From positions 2,559,270 through 2,623,269 of the forward strand of contig NZ_KB850072.1 of NCBI RefSeq assembly GCF_000369525.1: a stretch of DNA of 64,000 bases, read 5' to 3'. Source of the DNA: Acinetobacter higginsii. Lineage in GTDB: Bacteria; Pseudomonadota; Gammaproteobacteria; Pseudomonadales; Moraxellaceae. Under the pieces are notes generated by a model, which saw only the letters and a program-made list of their open reading frames with translations, did not search any database and was not told where the DNA came from. Positions 8,212-17,061 of this stretch are shown here, piece by piece (the first letter of the stretch is position 1; each line of letters opens with the position of its first letter). The position numbers and the translations under genes were made by a program.

Positions 8212-10272
8212 TTAATCTTGTGAATCGGGATACAAAGGACGGTTACCGGGACTAATGCGATTGATATGCAAGAAGGTCATATGCCGTTCATACTTATCCA
8301 AGATGTCATTAATCACCTGTTCTTTGGTATATCCAACCAAGTCATTGTCCTGAGAGCCTTCATATAAGAAAGTTTCCAGACGGTAATAGAACTGCTTACC
8401 GCGTTTACCACGCTCACTAAAGGTCGGTGCGATATAACGTACCGGCCAGATCTGATACACGAAGTTATGTTCTTCTTCGATATAAATAGTGAGGTCAAGA
8501 TGATACAGGCTCTCGCTTTCTTCAACTTCCCCCTGCGTCACTTCGACATTCATGCCACGCTTGACCAACTCATCTGCCACGGTCTGTACTGCAGGCTTAC
8601 ATACGCTATCGAGCATGCGTTGAGTCTCACTACTGCCCGGATGATGCATGACACGGGACAAACGCTGTTTCCAGTTCAAGATGTCGACGTTTCCGACCAC
8701 AGGCGCAGCATTCAGGCTACGGCTGGCTTTACGATAATCCTCTAAGCGTAAGGATTTATATAAGCCCGCCATGACCAACAGCATCACAAAGCTAAACGGT
8801 AAGCCCATGATCACCGTGGCACTTTGCAGTGCGGTAATCCCATTGGCCATCAGCATCGCCACGGTGAGCAAGCCAATCGCAGTTGCCCAGAAGATACGAA
8901 GCCAACGTGGTGCATCATTATCAACATTGGAAAACTTGGTGGTAAAGTTACCCAGTACCAATGCGCCTGAATCGGCTGAAGTCACGTAAAACAGTAAGCC
9001 GGTAATGGTCGCGATCCCCGCAATAAAGGCAAAGCCCGGATATTGCGCTAACAAGTCATAAAAACCATGTGCAGGATCGGTCAATACGGTTTGTGCCAGT
9101 GCAGTATTGCCTTCAAAAATCACGTTATATAAGGCGCTATTCCCGAAAATAGACAGCCAAGTAATCGTGAACAATAAAGGAATGATCAAGGTGCCGCAGA
9201 CGAATTCACGAATGGTACGACCACGTGAAATCCGTGCCAAGAACAGCCCCACAAATGGCGACCATGCTACCCACCATGCCCAGAAGAACAAAGTCCAACT
9301 GTTCATCCAGTCTTTAGGTCGATCAAAGGCAAAACTTTCCAAGGCCAAGCTTGGGAAACGGCTGATATAGTCACCAAAGTTTTGTACCAAGGCATTGAGC
9401 AGGAATTCGGTATTGCCAAGGAACAGAACGAATAACATCAAGCCAATCGCGGCATAAATATTGATTTCGGATAAAACCTTAATGCCTTTATTGACCCCTG
9501 CCGTCACCGAAATAATCGTGACAATCACAGCAAGGCCAATCAGGGCGATCTGAATCCATAGATTTTCAGGTACGTCAAACAGCACATGCAGGCCATAATT
9601 GATCTGCACCACTGCAATACCACAGGTGGTGGCAATACCAAAGATGGTCCCAATAACGGCGGCTGTATCGACGGTATGCCCGATGGGCCCATCAATTTTA
9701 TTACCAAAGATCGGGTATAAAGCAGAACGAATGGTCAGAGGTAGGTTATAGCGATAACTAAAATAACCCAATGCCATCCCGACCAGCGCATACATGCCCC
9801 AACCGGTTAAGCCATAGTGGAACAGCGTCCAGACCATGCCTTGACGGGCCGCTTCATAGGTTTGACCTTCGCCCACTGGGGGATTCATATAGTGAGACAG
9901 CGGCTCAGCCACCGAGAAGAACATTAAGTCTGTGCCGATCCCTGCTGCGAACAGCATGGCCGACCAACTCAGTAGGCTAAATTCAGGTTTGGAGTGCTTC
10001 GGACCCAGTTTGATATCACCATAACGCGAGCAGGCAATAAAGATCACGAAAATCAGATACAGCGTTGCGGCTAAGAGGTAATACCAGCTAAATTTATCAC
10101 TGACCCAAGCCAGCACCACATTAAGTAAGTGGTTGGCAAAGTCATTAAAAAAAATCGTAACCAGTGCAAATGTTAAAATAAGTAGAGCTGAAACATAAAA
10201 GACCACACGATTTAAATGGTCTTTATTCGCTAATGTAGCATCATCAACCGCTCTTGGATTATCTGTTGCCAT
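8212..10272 (-). CDS. betT: BCCT choline transporter, long form with C-terminal regulatory domain
   Basis: This 686-residue betaine/choline/carnitine transporter has twelve predicted membrane segments. The BCCT signature WAWWVAWSPFVGLF near residues 330-345 is clear, with RISRGRT after it. About 150 residues of cytosolic C-terminal domain follow the last helix, the feature of BetT-type osmoregulated carriers. In Acinetobacter baylyi one BCCT choline carrier is osmo-dependent and the other is not; the long tail suggests that this is the osmo-dependent one. It takes up choline for BetA/BetB. The ATG follows GAGGATTGT. A hairpin separates it from the second transporter upstream. Confidence 0.9.
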   Translation of the reverse strand: MATDNPRAVDDATLANKDHLNRVVFYVSALLILTFALVTIFFNDFANHLLNVVLAWVSDKFSWYYLLAATLYLIFVIFIACSRYGDIKLGPKHSKPEFSLLSWSAMLFAAGIGTDLMFFSVAEPLSHYMNPPVGEGQTYEAARQGMVWTLFHYGLTGWGMYALVGMALGYFSYRYNLPLTIRSALYPIFGNKIDGPIGHTVDTAAVIGTIFGIATTCGIAVVQINYGLHVLFDVPENLWIQIALIGLAVIVTIISVTAGVNKGIKVLSEINIYAAIGLMLFVLFLGNTEFLLNALVQNFGDYISRFPSLALESFAFDRPKDWMNSWTLFFWAWWVAWSPFVGLFLARISRGRTIREFVCGTLIIPLLFTITWLSIFGNSALYNVIFEGNTALAQTVLTDPAHGFYDLLAQYPGFAFIAGIATITGLLFYVTSADSGALVLGNFTTKFSNVDNDAPRWLRIFWATAIGLLTVAMLMANGITALQSATVIMGLPFSFVMLLVMAGLYKSLRLEDYRKASRSLNAAPVVGNVDILNWKQRLSRVMHHPGSSETQRMLDSVCKPAVQTVADELVKRGMNVEVTQGEVEESESLYHLDLTIYIEEEHNFVYQIWPVRYIAPTFSERGKRGKQFYYRLETFLYEGSQDNDLVGYTKEQVINDILDKYERHMTFLHINRISPGNRPLYPDSQD

Positions 10273-10306
10273 ACAATCCTCAAGGAATTAGAGAAGAAAA
10301 AGAAAA

Positions 10307-10358
10307 TATTCATTCAAGTCTTTTCATCGTTCAATCAATGAAAAGACTTGAATGAATA
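10307..10358. promoter_or_regulatory. 21-bp-stem hairpin with BetI-like half-site in its loop
   Basis: Perfect arms of 21 bases (10307-10327 and 10338-10358) enclose the ten-base loop CGTTCAATCA. The loop continues into the same GTTCAATCAAT half-site found in the large palindrome before betI. It lies between the two BCCT genes, so it could end the upstream transporter's transcript, act as an operator for the downstream one, or both. Confidence 0.6.
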
Positions 10359-10389
10359 AAAAATGAAAAATAAAAGTCATTCGCCCGAA

Positions 10390-12000
10390 TTACAATGTTT
10401 CTGATTTATCCGTGATAACGTGTGATGGCGGAGTGTCCTGCGTTATCACTTGCGGTGGTATAGGACTGAATTGATCCTGTTTTAATGCTTTGGCAAGGCC
10501 AAACATGTAGAGCAAAATAATAACGGAGAATGGTAAACCACACAGCACCACCGCACTTTGCATGGAGTGAAAACTCCCTGCCAACAGCAGGCCGATACTG
10601 ACAATGGTAATCACCACAGACCAGAAAATTCTCAACCAAATCGGTGAATCACTTTCATTGCTACCCCCTTTCGAGGACAGATTTGCGATCATGAGTGTAC
10701 CAGAACCCACAGGGGTCAAAAACAATACGAAACAAATCACAACAACAATCCCAGCAATATAGGGATTGAACGGTAAAAATTCGAGAAGCTTAAATAAGGA
10801 CAAAGCAGGGTCTGTCAGCACCAAGTCACCGAGGATTTTTTGCTTCTGTTCCAGAATAAAATAGATTGCAGTGTTGCCAAAAATCGAGATCCAAGCCAAG
10901 GTAAAACCGAGCGGAATCAGACAGACACCCAACACTACTTCGCGAATGGTACGGCCTTTGGAAATACGCGCAATAAACATGCCCACGAATGGCGCCCATG
11001 CAATCCACCATGCCCAATAGAACACCGTCCATGAACCTAGCCACTCACCTGCTTTGCTGTTATAGAGATACATATCAAAGCTTTTTGCCAGAAAATGATC
11101 GAGATAATCGCCCATGTTCTGCACCAAACCATTGAGTAAATGATTGGTAGGGCCTGTTAAAAACACAAATAACAATAAGGCATAGAGTAAACGCAGATTA
11201 ATACGCGACAACCACGCCAAGCCCTTTTCAATTCCAACCACGGTGGTAATGGTCGCCACTGACATCATCAGCAACACCACCGTAATCAGTGTGGTTTGAT
11301 TGTTTGGAATTTCAGGTAAGAGATAATGCACGCCCGAGACCAGCACCAAAGCACCAATACCAAGGTTGGTGACCAGAGAAATGACCGTGGCCAAAATCCC
11401 AAAACCATCAACAAAATCACCAATCAAACCATGAATACGTTCACCAAAGATTGGATACAGTGCAGAGCGCAACGCCAATGGCAAATTCTGACGAAAAGCA
11501 AAATAACCGAGTGTCACACCTAATAAGGCATACAACACCCAACCATGGATGCCCCAATGTAAAAAGCTATACATCATGGCATCACGTGCGGCTTGAATGG
11601 TTCCACCCTGACCTTCTGGCGGTCGAATAAAATGGTCAACGGGTTCAGCTACACCGTAATAGAGCAAGGCAATCCCGATTCCTGCGGAAAACAGCATCGA
11701 CACCCAAGCCAAATAGCCAAACTCAGGTTTATCATCATCTTTGCCTAATGGAATCTGCCCAACCCGAGAAAAGGCCAGCCAAGCAACAAAACCTAAACAA
11801 ACCACGATTACCAGCATGTAATACCAACCAAACAATTGATTGGCCTGCCCTTGTATATAGGTTAACCAGAACTGACTGCGCTGTGGAAACAACACAAACA
11901 ATAGGCCAAAAATGCCGATACTGATTGCGGAGCTCCAAAAAACAAACAAATTTAAACGTATAGGTTCAGATGGGGACCCTTCATTACTTTCTGACACCAT
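10390..12000 (-). CDS. betT: BCCT choline transporter, short form
   Basis: This 536-residue BCCT carrier has twelve membrane segments and the signature WAWWIAWAPFVGMF near residues 330-345, followed by RISKGRT. It lacks the long C-terminal extension of its neighbour; only about 35 polar residues follow the last helix. By analogy with A. baylyi it may be the osmo-independent carrier that feeds choline or betaine use, which is an inference. AAGGAG sits before the ATG at 12000. It is divergent from betI, and the 40-bp palindrome lies between them. Confidence 0.88.
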   Translation of the reverse strand: MVSESNEGSPSEPIRLNLFVFWSSAISIGIFGLLFVLFPQRSQFWLTYIQGQANQLFGWYYMLVIVVCLGFVAWLAFSRVGQIPLGKDDDKPEFGYLAWVSMLFSAGIGIALLYYGVAEPVDHFIRPPEGQGGTIQAARDAMMYSFLHWGIHGWVLYALLGVTLGYFAFRQNLPLALRSALYPIFGERIHGLIGDFVDGFGILATVISLVTNLGIGALVLVSGVHYLLPEIPNNQTTLITVVLLMMSVATITTVVGIEKGLAWLSRINLRLLYALLLFVFLTGPTNHLLNGLVQNMGDYLDHFLAKSFDMYLYNSKAGEWLGSWTVFYWAWWIAWAPFVGMFIARISKGRTIREVVLGVCLIPLGFTLAWISIFGNTAIYFILEQKQKILGDLVLTDPALSLFKLLEFLPFNPYIAGIVVVICFVLFLTPVGSGTLMIANLSSKGGSNESDSPIWLRIFWSVVITIVSIGLLLAGSFHSMQSAVVLCGLPFSVIILLYMFGLAKALKQDQFSPIPPQVITQDTPPSHVITDKSETL

Positions 12001-12146
12001 GTTCTTGCTCCTTGCAATTGGTGTTTTTTCTTAAAAAATAATGTGATAAGTGTTCAATTCTGCTTATCGCCTTATCCATAAGAATCTTTGATTTATTACG
12101 CTACTTCTATTCTTTCCAATCAAAAATTCATTGATTTTTACAGATT

Positions 12147-12186
12147 ATACTTTTTATTGATTGAACGTTCAATCAATAAAAAGTAT
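12147..12186. promoter_or_regulatory. 40-bp perfect palindrome, probable BetI operator
   Basis: The two 20-base halves (12147-12166 and 12167-12186) are exact reverse complements, centred on GAAC/GTTC. The core TTGATTGAACGTTCAATCAA resembles known BetI targets, which carry TTGATTG-type half-sites. The position between the divergent short BCCT gene and betI suits an operator repressing both units until choline is present. Its length is greater than one TetR dimer needs, so two dimers may bind. Confidence 0.8.
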
Positions 12187-12264
12187 GATAAAAAAATGTT
12201 ATGATGCTCTACATCGAGAAATGTTGAATAAAAAGCACCTTGGCAGGGCTTTAAATGGATAAGC

Positions 12265-12891
12265 ATGACAAAGCGTAGAGTAAAACCAGAGCATGTGCGA
12301 CGTGAAGAAATTATTAGCGCCGCATTTTATGTAATTTCTGAAGTGGGGTTATCCAATACCACCATTGCACAGATTGCAAAAAAGGCCGAACTATCGACTG
12401 GTATTGTGAGCCACTATTTCGGTGACAAACAGGGATTGATCAATACCTGTATGCAAGAAATGCTCAACGTTTTGCGTCAAAAGACTGACCAATACAAAGC
12501 CGAAGCAGATACGCATCCAGAAAGCCAGATCAAGGCCATTATTGATTCCAACTTCGATATCAGTCAGGTCAACAAACAAGCCATGCGGGTCTGGTTAGAC
12601 TTTTGGTCTGCCAGTATGCACCTTCCCGAACTTGGACGTTTACAACGAATTAATGATCAACGCCTGTATTCCAACTTGAAACATTATTTTCTTATGTTGG
12701 TCGATGATAAACAACAGGCAAGCATCGCTGCTCGCGGATTAGCAGCTTTGATTGACGGATTATGGTTACGCGGCAGTTTAAGTAGTCACGACGAGTTTGA
12801 CAGCCAACTGGCCCGTTCCATTGCTTACGATTATGTAAAAACGCAAATTCAATTTGCGAACAAGCCTTTGCAGGAGAAACAGAATGAGTGA
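12265..12891 (+). CDS. betI: BetI, choline-responsive TetR-type repressor
   Basis: This 208-residue protein begins RRVKPEHVRREEIISA and carries a TetR HTH (about residues 15-60, with TTIAQIAKKAELSTGIVSHYF), the typical BetI layout. The C-terminal helical domain contains WLDFWSASMHLPEL, also typical. It represses bet genes and is relieved by choline. It starts the betIBA operon, and its last eight bases overlap the betB start. Confidence 0.92.
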   Translation: MTKRRVKPEHVRREEIISAAFYVISEVGLSNTTIAQIAKKAELSTGIVSHYFGDKQGLINTCMQEMLNVLRQKTDQYKAEADTHPESQIKAIIDSNFDISQVNKQAMRVWLDFWSASMHLPELGRLQRINDQRLYSNLKHYFLMLVDDKQQASIAARGLAALIDGLWLRGSLSSHDEFDSQLARSIAYDYVKTQIQFANKPLQEKQNE

Positions 12892-14356
12892 TGCACAAGT
12901 TCACCAGTTATATATCCACGGACGTTATGTCGCAGCGACCAGTGGCAAAACATTTAACAGCATTAACCCTGCCAACGGTGAAGTGATCGCAACACTTCAA
13001 CAAGCCTCACAACAAGACATTGAAGCGGCTGTTCAAAGCGCACAACAAGGCCAAAAAATCTGGGCAGCGATGACGGCGATGGAGCGTTCACGCATCTTAC
13101 GTCGTGCAGTTGATATCTTACGTGAACGTAATGATGAACTTGCCCAGCTCGAAACCCTCGATACCGGTAAAGCCTATAGCGAAACCTCAACTGTGGATAT
13201 CGTAACAGGCGCAGATGTACTCGAATACTACGCAGGTCTTGCAACCGCGATTCAAGGCGAGCAAGTGCCACTGCGCGAATCAAGCTTCTTTTATACTCGT
13301 CGTGAACCCCTCGGTGTAGTGGCTGGTATCGGTGCTTGGAACTATCCAATTCAAATCGCAATGTGGAAATCTGCGCCTGCCCTAGCAGCGGGTAATGCCA
13401 TGATTTTCAAACCAAGCGAAACCACCCCACTGACTGCATTTAAACTTGCTGAAATCTATACCGAAGCGGGCGTACCAGACGGCGTATTTAACGTGGTCCA
13501 AGGTGCGGGTCGTGATATCGGTCAATGGCTGACTGAGCATCCTGTGATTGAAAAAATCTCGTTCACGGGTGGTGTAGAAACTGGCAAGAAAGTGATGGCC
13601 AGTGCCGCGGGTTCGACTTTGAAAGAAGTGACCATGGAGCTGGGTGGTAAATCACCGCTGATTATTTGTGATGATGCCAACCTCGACCGTGCTGCGGATA
13701 TCGCAGTGATGGCAAACTTCTTTAGCTCGGGTCAAGTCTGTACCAATGGTACCCGTGTGTTTGTACCCAGAGCCTTGCTTGCGGATTTTGAAGCAGCGGT
13801 TGTAGAACGGGTAAAACGCATCCGTATCGGCGATCCGATGGCTGAGCAAACCAACTTCGGACCTCTCACCAGTTTTCCGCATATGGAAAAAGTATTGTCT
13901 TTCATTGAGTCAGGCAAACAGCAAGGTGCAAAACTATTAATCGGTGGTGGCCGTGCCACTGAAGGCGATCTTGCCAAAGGTGCTTATGTACTCCCGACGG
14001 TATTCAGCCACTGCCAAGATGATATGGCGATTGTACAAGAAGAAATCTTTGGCCCAGTGATGAGCATTCTCAGCTATGAAACTGAGGAAGAAGTGATCCG
14101 TCGTGCCAATGACACCACCTTTGGCCTAGCTGCAGGTGTGGTAACCCAAGACATCACTAAAGCACATCGTATGATTCATCAACTTGAAGCAGGTATCTGC
14201 TGGATCAATACCTGGGGCGAATCGCCTGCGGAAATGCCAGTGGGTGGCTACAAGCAATCTGGTGTTGGCCGTGAAAATGGCTTAACCACTTTAGGCCATT
14301 ACACCCGTATCAAATCTGTTCAAGTTGAGTTAGGTGAATATCACAGCATTTTCTAA
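12884..14356 (+). CDS. betB: betaine aldehyde dehydrogenase
   Basis: BetB oxidises betaine aldehyde to glycine betaine with NAD(P)+. The 490 residues show the aldehyde dehydrogenase fold. Visible are GIGAWNYPIQIAMWKSAPAL near the cofactor site, the catalytic Glu in MELGGKSP, and the nucleophile Cys in SSGQVCTNGTR near residue 285. The start at 12884 is chosen because AGGAG (12872-12876) sits upstream and homologues begin MSDAQV. It overlaps the end of betI by eight bases, which suggests translational coupling. Confidence 0.95.
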   Translation: MSDAQVHQLYIHGRYVAATSGKTFNSINPANGEVIATLQQASQQDIEAAVQSAQQGQKIWAAMTAMERSRILRRAVDILRERNDELAQLETLDTGKAYSETSTVDIVTGADVLEYYAGLATAIQGEQVPLRESSFFYTRREPLGVVAGIGAWNYPIQIAMWKSAPALAAGNAMIFKPSETTPLTAFKLAEIYTEAGVPDGVFNVVQGAGRDIGQWLTEHPVIEKISFTGGVETGKKVMASAAGSTLKEVTMELGGKSPLIICDDANLDRAADIAVMANFFSSGQVCTNGTRVFVPRALLADFEAAVVERVKRIRIGDPMAEQTNFGPLTSFPHMEKVLSFIESGKQQGAKLLIGGGRATEGDLAKGAYVLPTVFSHCQDDMAIVQEEIFGPVMSILSYETEEEVIRRANDTTFGLAAGVVTQDITKAHRMIHQLEAGICWINTWGESPAEMPVGGYKQSGVGRENGLTTLGHYTRIKSVQVELGEYHSIF

Positions 14357-14446
14357 TGCACTCAGCTTTCACCCTCAAAATTAATCCTCAATGCCGAGCA
14401 ATCCCATGATTGCCTCGGCATCCTCAAGAATAGAAAAGGGATAACG

Positions 14447-16141
14447 ATGAATACTCAAGCATATGACTACATTATCATTGGCGCAGGATCTGCCGGAAAT
14501 GTGCTCGCAACACGTCTGACTGAAGACAAAGACGTGACTGTTTTACTTTTGGAAGCCGGTGGCCCAGACTACCGTTTAGATTTCCGTACTCAAATGCCAG
14601 CCGCTTTGGCTTTTCCTTTACAAGGCCGTCGCTATAACTGGGCCTATGAAACCGATCCTGAACCACACATGAACAATCGCCGTATGGAATGTGGTCGTGG
14701 TAAGGGCTTAGGTGGTTCTTCATTGATTAATGGCATGTGCTATATCCGTGGTAATGCCATGGATCTGGATCAGTGGGCAACCATGAAAGGTCTGGAAGAC
14801 TGGACCTATGCAGACTGCTTGCCGTACTACAAAAAAGCTGAAACTCGTGATATCGGTGGTAATGACTACCACGGTGACCAAGGTCCTGTATCCGTCGCAA
14901 CCCCTAAAAATGGCAACAATGTCTTGTTCCATGCCATGGTTGAAGCAGGCGTACAGGCAGGTTATCCACGTACCGATGACTTAAATGGTTATCAACAAGA
15001 AGGCTTTGGCCCAATGGACCGTACTGTGACCCCAAAAGGTCGTCGCTCAAGTACTGCCCGTGGTTATTTAGATATGGCCAAAGGTCGCCCGAATTTAACC
15101 ATCGTCACCCATGCCACCACCAATAAAATCTTGTTTAATCAAAAACAGGCAGTGGGTGTGGAATATATTATTGGCGCAGACCAAGCCAATATGAAACAGG
15201 CACAAGCGAAACGTGAAGTCTTGCTCTGTGCAGGTGCGATTGCATCGCCACAAATCTTGCAACGCTCAGGTGTGGGTGAAAGCAACTTCCTGAAATCGAT
15301 GGATATTGATGTCGTGCATGACTTGCCGGGTGTGGGTGAGAACCTGCAAGACCACTTGGAAATGTACTTGCAATATCAATGCAAGCAACCAGTATCACTC
15401 TACCCTGCCTTGCAATGGTACAACCAGCCTGCAATCGGTGCTGAATGGTTATTCAATGGCACAGGTGTGGGTGCAAGCAACCAGTTCGAAGCGGGTGGTT
15501 TTATCCGTAGCTCGGAAGAGTTTGACTGGCCGAATATCCAGTATCACTTCTTACCTGTTGCGATTAACTACAACGGTAGTAATGCAGTAAAAGAGCATGG
15601 CTTCCAAGCGCATGTCGGTTCAATGCGCTCACCGTCACGTGGTCGCATTAAGCTGAAATCAAAAGATCCGTTTGAGCATCCAAGTATTCTGTTCAACTAC
15701 ATGTCAACTGAACAAGACTGGCGTGAATTTCGTGACGCGATCCGTATCACTCGTGAAATTATGGCGCAACCTGCACTTGATCCGTATCGTGGTGAGGAAA
15801 TCAGTCCGGGTAAACATATCCAAACGGATGCAGAACTAGATGAATTCGTACGCACCCACGCGGAAACAGCATTCCATCCTTCATGTAGCTGCAAAATGGG
15901 TGAAGACGACATGGCGGTGGTTGATGGTCAAGGTCGTGTTCACGGCGTACAAGGCTTACGTGTAGTCGATGCCTCAATTATGCCGTTGATCATTACCGGT
16001 AACTTGAATGCCACCACGATTATGATCGCAGAAAAAATTGCCGATCAAATCCGTGGTCAAAAACTCCCTCGTTCTGACGCGGCTTATTACAAAGCGGGTA
16101 CAGCACCTGTACGTCAAGCGCCATTACGTCCAATACAATAA
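14447..16141 (+). CDS. betA: choline dehydrogenase
   Basis: BetA is a membrane-associated FAD enzyme that oxidises choline to betaine aldehyde. The 564 residues start with the GMC oxidoreductase FAD motif IIGAGSAGNVLATRL (about residues 10-24). The GMC signature GRGKGLGGSSLINGM is near residue 85 and the active-site His is in FHPSCSCKMG near residue 480. It is the third gene of betIBA, 90 bp after betB, and ends at its own terminator. Confidence 0.95.
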   Translation: MNTQAYDYIIIGAGSAGNVLATRLTEDKDVTVLLLEAGGPDYRLDFRTQMPAALAFPLQGRRYNWAYETDPEPHMNNRRMECGRGKGLGGSSLINGMCYIRGNAMDLDQWATMKGLEDWTYADCLPYYKKAETRDIGGNDYHGDQGPVSVATPKNGNNVLFHAMVEAGVQAGYPRTDDLNGYQQEGFGPMDRTVTPKGRRSSTARGYLDMAKGRPNLTIVTHATTNKILFNQKQAVGVEYIIGADQANMKQAQAKREVLLCAGAIASPQILQRSGVGESNFLKSMDIDVVHDLPGVGENLQDHLEMYLQYQCKQPVSLYPALQWYNQPAIGAEWLFNGTGVGASNQFEAGGFIRSSEEFDWPNIQYHFLPVAINYNGSNAVKEHGFQAHVGSMRSPSRGRIKLKSKDPFEHPSILFNYMSTEQDWREFRDAIRITREIMAQPALDPYRGEEISPGKHIQTDAELDEFVRTHAETAFHPSCSCKMGEDDMAVVDGQGRVHGVQGLRVVDASIMPLIITGNLNATTIMIAEKIADQIRGQKLPRSDAAYYKAGTAPVRQAPLRPIQ

Positions 16142-16163
16142 GCAAGAAATTCCTTTAGGGGAT

Positions 16164-16187
16164 ACCCGAAGCTGAGCTTCGGGTTTT
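16164..16187 (+). terminator. betA terminator
   Basis: ACCCGAAGCT pairs with AGCTTCGGGT and is followed by TTTT. It lies 22 bases after the betA stop and before the porin gene, so the porin may be expressed partly by read-through. Confidence 0.8.
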
Positions 16188-16204
16188 ACTTCATTCAGGG
16201 AGAA

Positions 16205-16990
16205 ATGATGAAAAAAACCTTATTTTTAATTGCACCTTTGGCTTTTTATTTTCAAAGCACCCACGCCACTGAAACCACCTCACCCTACTCGGCCAATATC
16301 ACTGCGGCCAGTCAATACGTTTCTCGCGGTTTTCAACAAACTTGGGGTAAACCTGCCTTACAAGGTGGACTGGATTACAACCATGCCAACGGTTTTTATG
16401 CAGGGACTTGGGCATCGACGGTAAGTGATCATTTTATTCGTGATGCCTCGGTCGAGTGGGATGTATATACGGGTTATAGCCGCAGTTTTGGTGATTTAAC
16501 TATTGGTACCAAAGTCGCCTATTACTATTATCCTGGGGCAAAAACCACTGCGGATACCGGCAATACCCGTTTTGATTATGGGGAAATTATCCCTGAGATT
16601 AGCTATGGGCCGCTTAGCGTTAAATATGCGATGACCTATACCCAAGATTATTTCGGCAATAACTCGGATACCTTAGGCGTCGGTAACAATAAGCATTCAC
16701 GTGGTTCAGGCTATTTGGATGTCAATTGGCACCAACCGATTACGCAAGGTTGGTCTGTCGATGCCCATTATGGTAATCAACGCATTAAAAACTTTTCTGC
16801 AGCCAGCTTCCAAGATGTCAGTTTTGCTGTCAACAAAGAACTGCCATACAGCCTTTCAAGCAGTTTGACCTATAGCAAAGCATGGGATAAAGACGGTTTT
16901 TATCAGCAATACAGCAATGGTAATCCCAACGCCAAAGTCTCCAATCCAATTGATTCAACTGTGACCCTGTCATTGACTAAAAGTTTCTAA
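16205..16990 (+). CDS. TorF family putative outer-membrane porin
   Basis: This 261-residue protein has a Sec signal peptide (about residues 1-21, ending THA). A beta-barrel pattern follows, with the family opening SANITAASQYVSRGFQQTWGKP and a C-terminal Phe (LSLTKSF). The family (TIGR02001-type) is usually called a putative porin with no defined substrate. It is 64 bp after betA, beyond a terminator, with its own GGGAGAA ribosome site. The position suggests a role in outer-membrane passage of choline or related solutes, which is speculation. Two adjacent ATGs make the start uncertain by one codon. Confidence 0.82.
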   Translation: MMKKTLFLIAPLAFYFQSTHATETTSPYSANITAASQYVSRGFQQTWGKPALQGGLDYNHANGFYAGTWASTVSDHFIRDASVEWDVYTGYSRSFGDLTIGTKVAYYYYPGAKTTADTGNTRFDYGEIIPEISYGPLSVKYAMTYTQDYFGNNSDTLGVGNNKHSRGSGYLDVNWHQPITQGWSVDAHYGNQRIKNFSAASFQDVSFAVNKELPYSLSSSLTYSKAWDKDGFYQQYSNGNPNAKVSNPIDSTVTLSLTKSF

Positions 16991-17017
16991 TCCTAGCTAG
17001 ATCAAGTCTTCTGACAT

Positions 17018-17048
17018 AAAAAAGCCGCTTCACTGCAAGCGGCTTTTT
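17018..17048. terminator. bidirectional terminator
   Basis: AAGCCGCTT pairs with AAGCGGCTT, with A-run and T-run on either side. It lies between the porin gene and the convergent alcohol dehydrogenase gene. Confidence 0.85.
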
Positions 17049-17061
17049 AAAATCTTGGATA

